Assembly (NCBI GenBank): GCA_018105865.1
Contig: CM030840.1
Coordinates: 9,506,294 to 9,570,293, forward strand
Length of the DNA: 64,000 nucleotides
Direction: 5' to 3'
From: Metaphire vulgaris
Lineage: Eukaryota > Annelida > Clitellata > Crassiclitellata > Megascolecidae
In this document: positions 20,304 through 31,782 of the stretch, piece after piece
Position numbering within the stretch: position 1 is the stretch's first letter
How the letters are laid out: the number at the start of each line of letters is the position of its first letter
The notes under the pieces: generated by a model
The model's database searches: none
What the model was told of the DNA's origin: nothing
What the model saw: only the letters and a program-made list of their open reading frames with translations
Made by a program: the position numbers and the translations under genes

Positions 20304-20501
20304 CGCAAATTTTAAAGAAAATAATTCAATTGAATACTTTAATTAATTAATTAATAATTAAAATCAATCAATTAGTTAAATTTAAATTCAATTAAAATTC
20401 AATTTATGTCTATATACTTATTTAAATTAAATTTTTTCCGATTCTTAATTTCAGGTTTTAAATTTTAGTATTCAATTGAATTATTTTCTTTAAAATTTGC
20501 G
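20304..20501. repeat. Perfect 35-bp inverted repeat
   Basis: 20304-20338 (starting CGCAAATTTTAAAGAAAATA) is exactly complementary to 20467-20501, separated by 128 bp of AT-rich sequence. The outer flanks are not complementary, so this may be a very short foldback element. Confidence 0.8.
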
Positions 20502-20599
20502 TTAAAATGTTATTTTTAAATACATAGGCATAAATTGTTCACTTTTTACTTACTTGCTTCCTTACACTTCTTCCGTCCTATATGTATGCGCATGTCTAT

Positions 20600-20685
20600 G
20601 TTTTCGCGTGTGAGCGGCTGAGCGCCGAGCGGCGCTGAGCGAGTGAGCGCCTGAGCAGGCTGAGCCTGAGCGCAGTGAGCGGTCA
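20600..20685. repeat. TGAGCG-type minisatellite
   Basis: Degenerate repetition of TGAGCGGC / TGAGCGCC / CTGAGC over about 85 bp, immediately left of the CATAG-ended element. Confidence 0.7.
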
Positions 20686-21002
20686 CAGCCATAGACTATA
20701 ATATCACAAGACAGAGTCTATGGTATCAGAAAGTGAGGCCAGTTTCCATTGATGGTGTGTCAAGAAATGTTTACCCCGCTGAAATCTTGAAAATTTTGGT
20801 ACACTGTTGGAACGGATATCGTTTAGCCGTTTAACTTATTTAATGTGGACTAGTTGTTTAAATATTGTGTAATTGATCGTCTGATTTATGCGAATAGCCG
20901 CGACGTTGCGCAGTCGCTGCCGCAAATAAGCCTTCGAAAATTACATAGACATAGGTCACATAGTAACTAGGGATGCACGATACTGAAATTTTCTACCACA
21001 AT

Positions 21003-21530
21003 CATTGACATCTATTAATAGCCTAGACTGCTCATAGGCTCGTTAGCCTGAGGCCACGGTCGGAGAAACGTAAGATGGCTGCCGACCTTGGCAGGCGTCT
21101 TTATTTTTCGTCAACCGACAAAAGATTATATGAATTAAGAGCTGCACGCGGTTCATAAATATTCATATAACCTTCTGTCGGTTTACGAAAAAGACGCCGG
21201 CGGCCTCGCTAGTCGCTATTGCCGACTCAAACTTCCCCGTTTTGCCATTTAAGTTCTTTTTTGGCGATTTTCACTCGTATATATAGATTCATGATTATAT
21301 AAGCTATCTTATTTTAGTAGGAATTAATTTTAGGTCGATTATTTTAGGAATTAGAGGCCGTTCTGTTGTAGGCGGTGCATGAAGGCATTTTCAACGAATT
21401 TACCACGTTAAAGCATTAACGATAAGTTAGCACACTCCTAGTCTTCGCAAAATGGCGGAATTTTAGCCTCAGTGGTTCCAATGACAGGCTATAGGCCATG
21501 AGCAGTCTAGGCTATTAATAGAAGTCAATG
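21003..21530 (-). mobile_element. P-superfamily MITE (deleted derivative of the P element at 37202-45050)
   Basis: Ends CATTGACATCTATTAATAG and CTATTAATAGAAGTCAATG are inverted repeats. The duplication ACCACAAT is exact (20995-21002, 21531-21538). Read on the minus strand, it parallels the P element from its left tip through the 5' leader (GAGGCTAAAATTCCGCCATT, GGTAAATTCGTTGAAAATGC) into the first codons of the THAP exon. The plus-strand left arm (GAGGCCACGGTC, AAGATGGCTGCCG) matches the P element right tip. It is therefore an internal-deletion derivative of that family. Confidence 0.9.
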
Positions 21531-21665
21531 ACCACAATAAATATCGTCAAAAAGTATCGCGATACTCGATATATCGCGATACCAAGAAGTCCAGCATAAT
21601 CATAGAAATCATATATGATTTCTACGAGCATAATGAATGGCAATGATCAATCACATTCGCACACC

Positions 21666-22222
21666 CAATGGCGTAGCCAGGATTTTCGGAAGAGGCAGGG
21701 TTATTTCTAGGATTGTGAATTTGGGGGTGTCGGTAAAATTTGGGGGTCACGGCCAAATCTAAAAAAATTCTGACAAGCAAAAAAGTCGTTATCAGGTCTC
21801 CAAAAAGTCTGACAAGCAAAAAATTATTATCAGGTCTCCAAAAAGTCTTACAAGTAAAAAAGGTCATCAAGAGAAATAAAGTTCGGGGTGTTACTTCTCG
21901 AATTGGTGGGGGGTGTTCGAAGGCTATTTAGGGTACATACCACATACATACCATTGTTAGATTAGCAAATTTTAGGGGTATCAACCTCAAACTGGGGAAG
22001 GGTGTTAGGGGTGTAAAAATATTCGGGGGAGGGGTTGAAGTTGAACCAACTTCGAAATGTCAGAAAATTCTTGACAAGCAAAAAAAGGTTGTCGTACTTA
22101 AACCATTGCAGTCTATAGTTTTTCTATAGCACTCTTAGCAATTTTCGACCTCCAGCCAGCCAAGGGGGTTGATCCCCAAAACCGCGGGGGGTTAACTCCA
22201 AACCCACCTGGCTACACCACTG
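21666..22222. mobile_element. hAT-type MITE, 557 bp
   Basis: Ends are CAATGGCGTAGCCAGG and CCTGGCTACACCACTG. The duplication CGCACACC / CGCACACA matches at 7 of 8 positions. The interior is related to the nested element at 10097-11196 and holds four GACAAGCAAAAAA-type words at about 21770, 21812, 21849 and 22072. Confidence 0.8.
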
Positions 22223-22230
22223 CGCACACA

Positions 22231-22468
22231 CACCTTTTCTATAAGAATTGCTACATTGCTCGAGTGTACAGTATCCGACGGCGGAGCGCGGGCGCACGGT
22301 GTGCAAAAGTAAGTAAATTTGGATTTCAACATTGCATTAGGTCTATTTGCATATTCGATATTGGTTGGTGCAATGTTAACAATTTAAGTTTAATAACGAA
22401 CAAAACGCTGTCAAAGCGTTTTCGATTTTGGCTTTTAACTAGTTACAGCGCTACATAAATCGTCCTGG

Positions 22469-22510
<42 letters not shown>

Positions 22511-22512
22511 TT
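22231..22512 (+). mobile_element. LINE/SINE 3' end with (TAA)n tail
   Basis: GCGCTACATAAATCGTCCTG at about 22449 is the GCGCTATATAAAT-type 3' consensus of CR1/L2 LINEs and their SINEs. A pure (TAA)n tract follows at 22470-22510. No protein homology was recognised upstream. Confidence 0.5.
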
Positions 22513-22534
22513 GCGGCCATAGATTTATTAATAT

Positions 22535-23111
22535 TGTGACGAACCTCCTCTGACGACTCTAGTAATCGCCAGGGGAAGCCGCACCGTCAGGATGTCCGAA
22601 TATTATCTCGCGCCGGGTTCGGCCTCAGCCAATGGCCAAGGGCTTCCAATTATAATTTTGGGTATTTGGGGATGCGTGGAAACGTGCGTATATATGTGTT
22701 CTGTCTAGTCGTACTTCGTACTTTAGAGGAGAGCAGCTTATCACGGGTAGTTGTCCCTATTGAGTGCCGATAATTATTAATCTTCGATGTTCAAATGGGT
22801 ATCGGGGTCACAGTTTCTATCTGTATGGCCTGGGTGCATGCTACGATCCAGGAATACAGTAACTGTATTGGTTTGATTCTACTATTCGATGGTGATATCG
22901 GCCAAGTGTATTATGTTTAATTGTAATCCTGGGTACCTATTATAGTAGAGAAAATACGGTAAGTGCCTTTGCAATCACTTCCATTTCTGTCGTGGACTTA
23001 TTTCCTATAAGATTGCGTTGGACGGAGGATACAATTGTCTGTCGAATATAGTAACAAAGTAATAAAGACATATATCTATTATTTATCGATTATTATTATT
23101 ATTATTTATGC

Positions 23112-23190
<79 letters not shown>

Positions 23191-24548
23191 GTAGATCACT
23201 GTAAACCGATGCGATAATCCGCTCCGTAACAGAAATTCTATGACAAGAGTACATGCAGCGCCATCAAGATTTATGCGGCAGAATTAATGTCATTTCCCTT
23301 AAATTCCGTCACTTAAAGATATCTCCCCACATTAAACAGAAATGCTATCGTGTGTTCAGTCCAAGCAAGTAATTACTATCATACGTCTAATGTCTCATAC
23401 GTCTCATATATCATCTCTAATGGTTCAACGTATCGACCTTATGTCTGCAATTCGGCCTAACGCTATTTAGGTTAAACTACGCTGAACTTCAATAAGCGTC
23501 GACAAAACGCCTTTACTTCAATACGCATATGCAAGTATATAATTGGCTACCTCCATTCGGGAGCGTGACAGATAGAACGACGCCTATTCGATTATTATTA
23601 TTTCTAGCGTCAGTTACAATACTTCTGCTTATAAAACTAATAAGATGCGAGGACGCTGCCACGGTGTCTTGGCTTTCCTTTGTTCGTCGTCTTCTTGCTT
23701 CGCGTTCCCCACCGCCAAGTTCTTCTCCCTGAACCACCTTCACGTTTGGTTGCTGGACTCCGAATGCCCCTTTTGTTCCCCGATTCTCAGGCAGCTCATC
23801 TCTCTTCTTTCCCTTCTACGGCCCTCCTTCCAGAACGTTCTCCAAAGTTTTCACCCACTCGGACTAACGCACACATATCTTCAAGCATTCATCCACACGT
23901 ACCCCCAAACGTCCGATTAACGGCTTCGTTTCTCCCGAACATTCTGTGGGTACGTAGACACCCTCTAGCCGACACCCCCGCACACATACACAGGCGATGG
24001 TCAGCTAACTGCTCCCCCTCTTTTCCATCTTCGGATGCTGGGGTCCCTCTCTTACCCGCATTATCATAAATTATGACCCCGTTGCTATAGCAACCCCTCT
24101 TTCTACACCGACTCCGCCTTCAAAACCACACACACACACGCACACCCTGTCACCGGTACAAGAGCGGCACTCTCTGTCATAAAACTTCTACAGGTATCGG
24201 CGGCGCGCCAAAGACTACTGTCGATCGCTACGCCATCGACATCAAGTGAGGGCACCTACCGCCGCCTCTCTGCCCGGTCTATTCTGCCTGTAGTCGGTGT
24301 AGTGCACCCCGGGGGTAATTCTAAAGTTACACATCTAGCCATATCCTTAGGCTGGGGTAGGTAAATATGTCGATTTCAGAAACATAGGGGCTCTTAACGT
24401 GGCAAGCAAAACCCTATGTATACATATATCTATATCTATCCCTATAAGATTACTACTTTATACGCTACAATATGCTAGTATATCTAGAATCGACCCAACT
24501 GTCACTCCTACAAGAATACATATGACCGTGACGTGACCGAACGTCACA
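22535..24548. mobile_element. Possible solo LTR (about 2.0 kb) with a (CT)n tract
   Basis: The stretch begins TGTGACGAACCTC and ends GAACGTCACA, i.e. TG...CA with mirrored TGTGACG/CGTCACA tips, flanked by ATAT on both sides. The interior has no long convincing reading frame. A CT microsatellite of about 74 bp sits at 23114-23187. The size is large for a solo LTR and no second copy is in the window, so this is tentative. The gypsy element abuts it after 8 bp. Confidence 0.35.
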
Positions 24549-24556
24549 ATATATAT

Positions 24557-25320
24557 TGTGGCGAACCGGGCCTATCGAGGTTCCTACGCCTCCTAAACTC
24601 AAGATGGCTCCGCCCGGTTCGGCGCACACGGGGTTGTGACTCACTCTAAAGCACGTGGTCGTTCGTCTTAGCTTTTTGGCCAAGATCTCAGGCTCTCTTA
24701 CTACCACCTGTCACTACGCGCACTTTACCTGCACTCCGATCCTATATTCCACACTTAATCCCTCTCTCAAAGTATCCTCTTTCCTCTCCCTTAACTCTCC
24801 GTGCACCTTACTCCTCTCCGTGCACCTTACCTTTCACTGTGCACCTTGCCTCTCGCCGTGCACCTTGCCTCTTACCGTGCACCTTATCTCTCACCGTGCA
24901 CATTGCCTCTCTCCGTGCACCTTGCCTCTCGCCGTGCCCCTTCACACTGCACCTCTCTCAATGCACCTTCACAATGCACCTCTCTCAATGCACCTTCGCA
25001 ATGCACCTCTCGCAATGCGCCTCTCGCAATGCACTTAATCTCAAGGGTGCTTCCTTAACCTCAGGGTGCACTTTTCCTACGGGTGCATAGGGTGCATACA
25101 CTGCATAGTGCACTGTCCTTACATGCACTTATATGGACCTTCTTACCATCACACGCCGCCTCGGCCATCGGTCCTGATCTGTGGCACAACCGGCTATTTA
25201 TACTGTTTCTGCCGCATGCACTCATCCTGCTAGCTCACACTCATCACCGCTCTCTAATTGCTGCGCGCCATTCACTAATCGTCTACCACTCAGCCTGTCT
25301 TTCCTTTATGCAATCTATTA
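24557..25320 (-). repeat. Gypsy 3' LTR, outer part (remainder at 27153-27279)
   Basis: This matches the first 764 bp of the 5' LTR at 33436. A tandem CCGTGCACCTTGCCTCT/CAATGCACCTCTC-type minisatellite occupies about 24800-25040; its many short frames are artefacts. The LTR is broken at CTATTA|CACTGG by the element 25321-27149 (duplication TTA). Confidence 0.9.
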
Positions 25321-27149
25321 CACTGGTCTACATCAATTTTGCTGACTTGAAGACAACATGTGATCTTTATGTATTTTGGTGTGCTGAATCCAAAAATCAC
25401 ACCCATTTCCTCCCATCACGTCCAGTTTTCCCGCAAAACGCTGTTTACTGATTTACTGTTTACAGTAATAACATGGCATTATGCATTATAATTCTTTAGC
25501 TATATTGAATATGCAAAAAGATAAGGATGTGCAAAAAGCTATGCTTAATATGCAGTGGACATAACTATTTAATAACACAACAGTTTAATAGGCAGTTTTA
25601 AACTGCAGACGTCAGCATTTTATGGATATAGGCCTATATAAGCAGCGTGAAACCGACGGCAGCATTCAGTCGTTCATGAGGCTTACAAGTTGCAGCAAAT
25701 GTAACTATTTTAACCAGTTTTTCTGTAGAATATGTAAACCAGCACTTGAACACTTCGTGGGTAGTGCAGGAATGATCCTGACAAATTTTGCTACATTTGT
25801 GGTTGTTTTACAGCACCTAAACAAAGGAGAGAGGTGTTTGAATTTGTGCATAAAGCTTATCATGCATATTTCGCAGTTAAATTGGGTGACCAGGAAAACC
25901 TTGGGCACCGCATAAAGTGTGCAGGACATTTGTTGAAAGCCTCAGACAGTTCATAATGTGACTAAAGGTCAGAGTTTTTCTCTGTCTTAGCTTTCTCTGG
26001 TCTTAGCTTTGGAGTTCAATGGTGTGGCGAGAGCCTCAGAAACCATGCATGTTGATAACTGCTACTTCTGCCTGGTAAATATTTCAGGCATGTCCACAAA
26101 GACAAAATCTTCCAACCAGTACCCAAATCACCCCTCTGCTCTGAGACCAGTTGCTCACTGTGACGAAGTTCCTGTACCTATTTGCACTACTTTGGGTGTT
26201 TCTGACAACGATGAATTTAGTCAGTCAACAGACACGAATGGTGAAGATTTCATGGCCTCAGAAGTTGACGCTGGAATGCACCAAACATTCAACCAAGCTG
26301 AGTTGTATGACCTTATATGAGATCTAGATCTGCCAAAGTCGTCAGCAGAGTTACTGGGTTCAAGACTGAAGAAAAAAAGAACCTGTTCAGTGTTGGCTCC
26401 AGGAACCACGCTTATGTATCATGGCAGAGAGAATGATCTTTTGAAATATTTCCATATGGAGGAGGAGTTTGTATACTGCATCAACATCAAAGGACTTATT
26501 GAATCAATGGGATGTTATAGTTGTAGACAAGATGCTTTTACGACCTGATTACTGACTTACTTGGCAACTTAAGAGTCGAGAATTATGACCTTTCAGTTCA
26601 AAATTCGAAGATTGCTTTTCGAAGACTGGGAGCAACATGAGTGTCAAGTTGCATTTCCTTCATAGCTACCTGAACTTCAAATCTTGGAGCTATGAGTGAA
26701 GAACAAGGAGAATGCTTCCATCAAGACATCACGACCATGGAACATAGATATCAAGGCAGATAGAACTCAAACATTGTGGCAGACTACTGCTGGTGTTTAC
26801 AGCGTGACAACTGTGACCATAACTATACCGGAGCATCCAAAAAGAGAAGATTCCTTTCTCAAAACTTAAATTTAAGCAACTAGCTATTGCTCTTATTGCT
26901 CTCTTGGTTAGAAGACAGACTCATTTTTTGGCTGAATAAAAAATATTACGTGTTATCGGTTCTTCAGAATTTCCTATTTTCCCTTATGTTTGACTTTAAC
27001 ACCTTTAATTAAGCATTCCTTATTTGCGAAAAAATTTGACGTATTGCATAATTTTTGACTTCATATCTGGAATCAGCACCTCTCAATTGGGTAAAATCAG
27101 CAAAAATACTTAAGTCAGGAGAACTTTTTTTTTAAAATGTAGACCAGTG
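25321..27149 (+). mobile_element. CACTG-ended DNA transposon inserted in the gypsy 3' LTR
   Basis: Ends CACTGGTCTACAT and ATGTAGACCAGTG are perfect inverted repeats. The 3-bp duplication TTA (25318-25320, 27150-27152) is confirmed because removing the element restores exactly the sequence of the 5' LTR (34196-34212). CACTG tips with a 3-bp duplication suggest the CMC/EnSpm group, but assignment is tentative. It carries a decayed transposase gene. Being inside a young LTR, it moved recently. Confidence 0.85.
25820..26870 (+). pseudogene. Decayed transposase-like gene of the CACTG element
   Basis: Scattered frames match a protein family that is highly repeated in several invertebrate genomes: an N-terminal part with FVHKAYHAYFAVKLGDQE, then DNCYFCLVNISGMSTKTK (26055-26120) and RPVAHCDEVPVPIC, and a C-terminal part with NMSVKLHFLHSYLNF (about 26637), GECFHQDITTMEHRYQG (about 26710) and VADYCWCLQRD. 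The middle, where most catalytic residues should lie, is deleted, and several frameshifts and stops are present. The mobility must depend on a related source elsewhere. The superfamily is my inference from the element ends, not from a catalytic motif. Confidence 0.6.
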
Positions 27150-27152
27150 TTA

Positions 27153-27279
27153 TTATTATATTGGGCCTCACTACCTATGCGGGCGGCTACCTGTCAAAGG
27201 ATTAAGCTCATGAATTATTAATGGCTCACTTGCGTCTATTGCTACTAAGGGTTCTATGCTATTATCTAAATTCGCTACA
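27153..27279 (-). repeat. Gypsy 3' LTR, inner part
   Basis: Equivalent to 34200-34326 of the 5' LTR, with three visible substitutions. It begins TGTAGCG on the coding strand directly after the purine-rich tract. Confidence 0.9.
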
Positions 27280-27565
27280 CCACCCCGGACTTAATCGACG
27301 GGATGGTCCCCATCCCTCATTTAATCAAAAATCGTGTGTGGGGATCCTAAGTGTGTACATCATACAATTATGCATTTCAATATATTTCCATACAAATGCA
27401 CATCAGTTAACAATACAATGTCCATAAAACAATTAACATCACTAAGCAAGCTAAACATGACAATTTTAAACAATAACACAATTTTAAACATATTCAGTCC
27501 ACATCGTCTTCTCTTTAATCGCTTCTTTACCTGTAATTAACAAAGTACAAATTATGTTATGCAAT

Positions 27566-28290
27566 TTAATCATTATATCTGGCTGGCCTCCTTCTCACTC
27601 TTTGAGGTCTCTGTTGTCTGACTTTTGATTCTCCAAGTCTCTCGGGTAGTTCTACATGTTCATCTTCTGGTTCTGCGGGTGCTCTGTCGATTAAGTTCCT
27701 CGGTTCTCTTTCTGAAACTGACTCCATAGGGTGCCTAGTTCCGTCTTCTGTCGGTGCACTCTTCTCTTCACGAGACTTGTATAACAACATCTTATCTAAG
27801 TGCGTTACGAAGATTTTCCCCCGTGGATTCTTCTGCACTCGAAAATTGAGCGGTCCTGTACGTTCCAAGATAATGTAAGGGCCCTCATAGAATTTCTGTC
27901 ATTTAGGGTACAACCCTCTCCTTCTTCTGGGCACGAATATCCATACTTCATCACCCACTGAAAATCTCTTTTGACGCACTCTCAGGTCATACTTGTCTTT
28001 GCGTCGCTTCGCTTCTGTCTTTAGATTTCCCTCACAACTGCGTAAGCGTCGGTGAATTTCTCCTTCAAATCTTCTATGTAGTCGATATATGGCATATGGG
28101 TGGTCTGTGGCACTGGACCATATATCACATCTATCGGCATTCGGTTCTCTCGACCGAACAAAAAATAGTTTGGTGTATATCCTGTGTACTCATGCACCGA
28201 AGCTCGACATGCAGCTGTAGTCAAGGGTAACACCTTATCCCGGTGTAGCATATTATAATGACTCCCATATAATAATAACTCCCACCTCAA
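27566..28290 (-). pseudogene. Gypsy integrase C-terminal region with GPY/F domain (broken)
   Basis: Coding continues from the integrase core across the MITE at 28253-28797. 28252-28021 has YTGYTPNYFLFGRENRMP, the usual integrase tail. A stop near 28021 and another near 27895 interrupt the frame. 27868-27566 has the GPY/F-like YEGPYIILERTGPLNFRVQ (starting just above 27868), then an acidic, Arg-ending tail. The C-terminal module normally aids DNA binding and target choice. Confidence 0.75.
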
Positions 28291-28797
28291 TATTATATAT
28301 ATAATAAAGACTCCCCCCTCATTATTATATAAATAATAACTCTCTCTCTATATTATAATAATTCCCCAGAAGAAGTAGGCCTAAAAATTGAAAAAATAAC
28401 CCCAATTTATAAAAATGTCTCTAAAATGGTTATATGAAATTATAGACCCATTTCCAATCTCACAGTTTTCCTAAAATTCCTGAAAGGGCAATGCTTACCA
28501 GAATGTTAAACTACTTAGATGCATTTAATATGCTATCCACTGATCAATATGGTTTCAGCCCTATTTCTCCACTTAAATGCCAATAACGAATTTAATTGAT
28601 ACCAAAACAACAAATTTTTAATCATACAAGCACACTATTGGAACAATCCTCGATATAAAATAAGCTTTTGGTGTTCTAGACCATGGTATCTCAGCTGGCT
28701 TCTGAAAAACTAAGGGAGTTATTATAATATAGAGAGAGTTATTATTATATATATAATAATGATGGGGGGAGTTATTATTATATGGGAGTCATTATAA
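28253..28797 (+). mobile_element. TIR element inserted in gypsy integrase, carrying an RT fragment
   Basis: A perfect 31-bp inverted repeat, TTATAATGACTCCCATATAA and onward to AACTCCC, bounds the insert. TA duplications lie at 28251-28252 and 28798-28799. The arms contain further repeated AATAATAACTCCC words. Between them, about 28380-28720 (plus strand) is a LINE reverse-transcriptase fragment: NYRPISNLTVFLKFL (across a frame break), LTRMLNYLDAFNMLSTDQYG and a LDHGI motif. It splits the gypsy integrase reading frame. Confidence 0.85.
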
Positions 28798-30490
28798 TAT
28801 ACTATACCGGTTCCAATGGTTTTCTTGTACCATCTTACCTAGCATTGAATTCATGGTTCGGTGATATCGTTCCATGAGACCATTGGTTTTCGGCTCATAG
28901 CTAGTTGTTCTCACTTTATCTATTCCTAGTATTCTGCACATCTCCTTGAACACTAGCGACTCAAAGGCTGGTCCTCTGGCCGACAACAATCTTAACGGTG
29001 TTCCATACACTATACATATCTTTTCAATAAAGATCCTCGCTATGGTTTCTGCCTCTTGATTTTTCATAGGCACTGCTTCGATAAACTTCGAGAAATGATC
29101 CTGAATCGTCAGTATATAGATATTTCCATTGCGGCTCTTAGGGTGTGGGCCAGTCACATCCATGGCGACAATCTCCCATGGTGCTCTACAGGGTATGGGG
29201 TTCAACTTCGCATTCCTAGGTGCTCGCCCTTGACGATACCTCTGGCACTCTGTGCACTTTAAACAGAACCTCTCCGTGTCTTTGGACCACCCTGTCCAAA
29301 AAGCTCTTCTTCTCACCTGAAACCTTGTTCGCCTTATTCCCAGGTGTCCAGCTGTCATGCCAGTGTGAGCTCTTTTCAAGAAGTCATCTCTCAAGTTTCT
29401 AGGAATTAACAACTGACGTTGTCCTTCCACGTTCACTCGATATAATAGATCGTTCTCTAATGTTAACTGGTCCTTCTGGTGCCACAACACTTTTGTCTTC
29501 TCATCTTCTGACAATATCTGCAGAAGATCTGGTGCTCCTTTTTGTACCCAATCTCGAAACTTCACAATAAACGGATCTCGCTTCTGTTCTTCTGCAAGCA
29601 CTGTATCGTTTAATTCTACCTGCACCGTGGCCACTACTTGGGTGCTTGTTTCCTCTGGTCGCCGTGACAAGGCATCTGCGTTTGCTTGGCTCGCACCCGG
29701 TCGGTGATTTATCTCAAACTTATATTCCGACAAGCACTCTTGCCACCTGGCCTGTTGCCCTATCGGTTCTGGAGTTCTGTTGAGCCACTGAAGTGCTGCG
29801 TGATCTGTACGCAACAAAAAGGGTTTCCCCAACAGGTAGGCTCGATAGTACTTCACGAAGTACACGACTGCCAGCAACTCTCTCCGGGTCACACAGTAAT
29901 TCTTTTCTGCGTTGTACAGTAATCGACTGCCAAACGCCAGCACTCTTTCTACTCCATTCTGTCTTTGTGATAGGACTGCTCCTATAGCTGTATCAGAAGC
30001 GTCAGTATCCAGTATATATTCTTCCTCATCTAACGGTAATCCTAACACTGGTGCAGTCGTCAACCTCTGTTTGAGTTCCTCAAAAGCTTCTTGCCGTGGT
30101 TCGTCCCAATGGAATCTCATGTTCTTCTTCGTCAGTTCTGACAATGGTGCTGCTATCTTTGAAAAACCCGGTACAAACTTCCCGTAGTACGAACACAGAC
30201 CCATAAACGCTCGTAGTTCTTTCAAACACGGGTCTGGGCCAATTCTGGACCTTAGTCACTTTCTCTGGATCCGTAGCGACCCCATTGCCTAATACAACAT
30301 GTCCCAGGAAATGTACCTCCTGACGCATTAGCTTGCACTTCTCGGGCTTTAACTTCAAATGTGCTTCTCTTAATCGTTCTAGCACTTGTCGTAACCTTTC
30401 GACGTGTTCCGGTGTCTCCGAGAACACTATCACGTCGTCCAAATATACTAAGCACTTAAAGAAGTTGAGTCCTGATAGGACTATGACCAT
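28798..30490 (-). pseudogene. Gypsy RT C-terminus, RNase H and integrase core (broken)
   Basis: 30490-30240 holds the RT active-site segment VYLDDVIVFS and the thumb-proximal FLGHVV. A frameshift near 30235 separates this from the block 30225-28798: connection FMGLCSYYGKFVPGFSKIAA, RNase H DTDASDTAIGAVLSQ and TDHAALQWL, then integrase with an HHCC zinc finger (HTGMTAGHLG ... CLKCTECQ), catalytic AMDVTG and the Glu in NGLMERYH. The second catalytic Asp is replaced by Ala (LLSARGPAF), so this integrase should be inactive even apart from the frameshift and the MITE. Confidence 0.9.
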
Positions 30491-30496
30491 GGTGCG

Positions 30497-31777
30497 TTAG
30501 AAAGTCGCTGTGGCTCCGCACAATCCAATTGGCATTACTTTCCATCTAAATGCACCTCGTCTAGTCACAAAAGTCGTCTTATCTGCATCGGTGGCACTCA
30601 TCTCGATTTGATGGTATCCGCTACGTAAGTCAAGCGTCCTGAACCACCTTGCACCTGCCAGCGTGTTCAAGCAATCTACTATCCTGGGTAAAGGATAAGC
30701 GTCTCCCCTTGTCACAGAATTTAATGCTCTATAATCCAAACAAAACCTCATGGTGCCATCTTTCTTCCGCACCAGCACTACGTTTGACGCCCAGTCACTT
30801 TGAGCTGGCTCTATCAACCCATCCTGTTGCATTCTGTCCACTTGTTCATCTATAACTTCCCGATGTAAACGAGGTTGAGACCTTAACGATTGTCGAATTG
30901 GGTTTGCCGTGCCTGTATCGATCTTGTGTTGTGTAACCTTGCAGTGTCCTAAATCATTCTCGTCCAGCGAGAACACATCGATATATTCAAGCAACAACAA
31001 CCGCAACTCGACTCTGTTCTTATCTGGTATCTCGGTTTCAGATTCGTTCAACATTCCTTTCACAGCTTCCATCGCTTTTGACATTGGCGTGTCTTCCACT
31101 CTAGTCGACTTTTGGCTCTCTAGTACTTCCACAGGGTGTACGGTGCCCAAACTATCATTCTGGTACAGCACCGCGGGTGCATCATTCATGTTCATCACCC
31201 TCACGGTAGCTACGTTCGCACTTCCTAATACGACTCTTGCTGCGTGCACCCCGGACTTAATCTCTCGGTACTCATTCATCCAAGCTGACGATGACCTATC
31301 TTGCCTTGCACCTTGTACTACCCTTATCGGCACATCCATTTCTGACTTAGGAGGGATCACTATCTTCTCAGCTACTTGCACTCGTCTGCACTGAAGTGTA
31401 CTAGTCTGAGTTATCGATGGTATTCTTCTCCTCCCAATATATACCGCAGCATTAGCGAAATTAATCCAACAGTGGTTCTCCGTGAGAAAATCCATTCCCA
31501 AGAGTATTTCTGTTACTTGCTCGCATACAATGAAGTTAACGTTTCTACGGCACTTCCGAGCAAATCTCACAGGTATTGTCACCTGTTCGACCACCGTTAT
31601 CTCACTTCCATTTGCTGCTCGTAACATCTGAGGTGCTGGCTCTACTCTCAATCCTTCTGCTAAACTCTCTGGTAATAAGCTTACCTCTGAACCCGTGTCA
31701 ATAAGGCACTTCTGCTCTTGATCGTTAATTATACCTTTGATATACACTGAACTTTTCTTGCACTTCCCTCCGGTCAT
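30497..31777 (-). pseudogene. Gypsy protease and N-terminal RT
   Basis: The aspartic protease motif CLIDTGSEVSLLPESL lies about 25 residues in, followed by ILLGMDFL. The RT fingers and palm start at about residue 310 (VVLVRKKDGTMRFCLDYRAL, TLDLRSGYHQIEM). The frame stops at 30497-30499, just before the YLDD block, which lies in another block (30490 downward). Loss of continuity here breaks the polyprotein. Confidence 0.9.
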
Positions 31778-31782
31778 TCTTA

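Noticed and set aside
22535..24548. Small Ser/Pro/Leu-rich frames (23645-24069) as a gene
   Set aside because: They overlap in several phases in a C/T-rich stretch with no motif, and lie inside a probable LTR.
24655..25090. Overlapping Cys/Ser/Leu/Pro-rich frames in three phases (also 33534-33969)
   Set aside because: They read through a CCGTGCACCTT-type minisatellite inside the gypsy LTR; all three phases are open because the unit lacks stops.
31376..31624. Plus-strand frames across the gypsy body (for example 30909-31394, 31946-32203, 33071-33475)
   Set aside because: They are antisense shadows of gag and pol, which carry the recognisable motifs on the minus strand.
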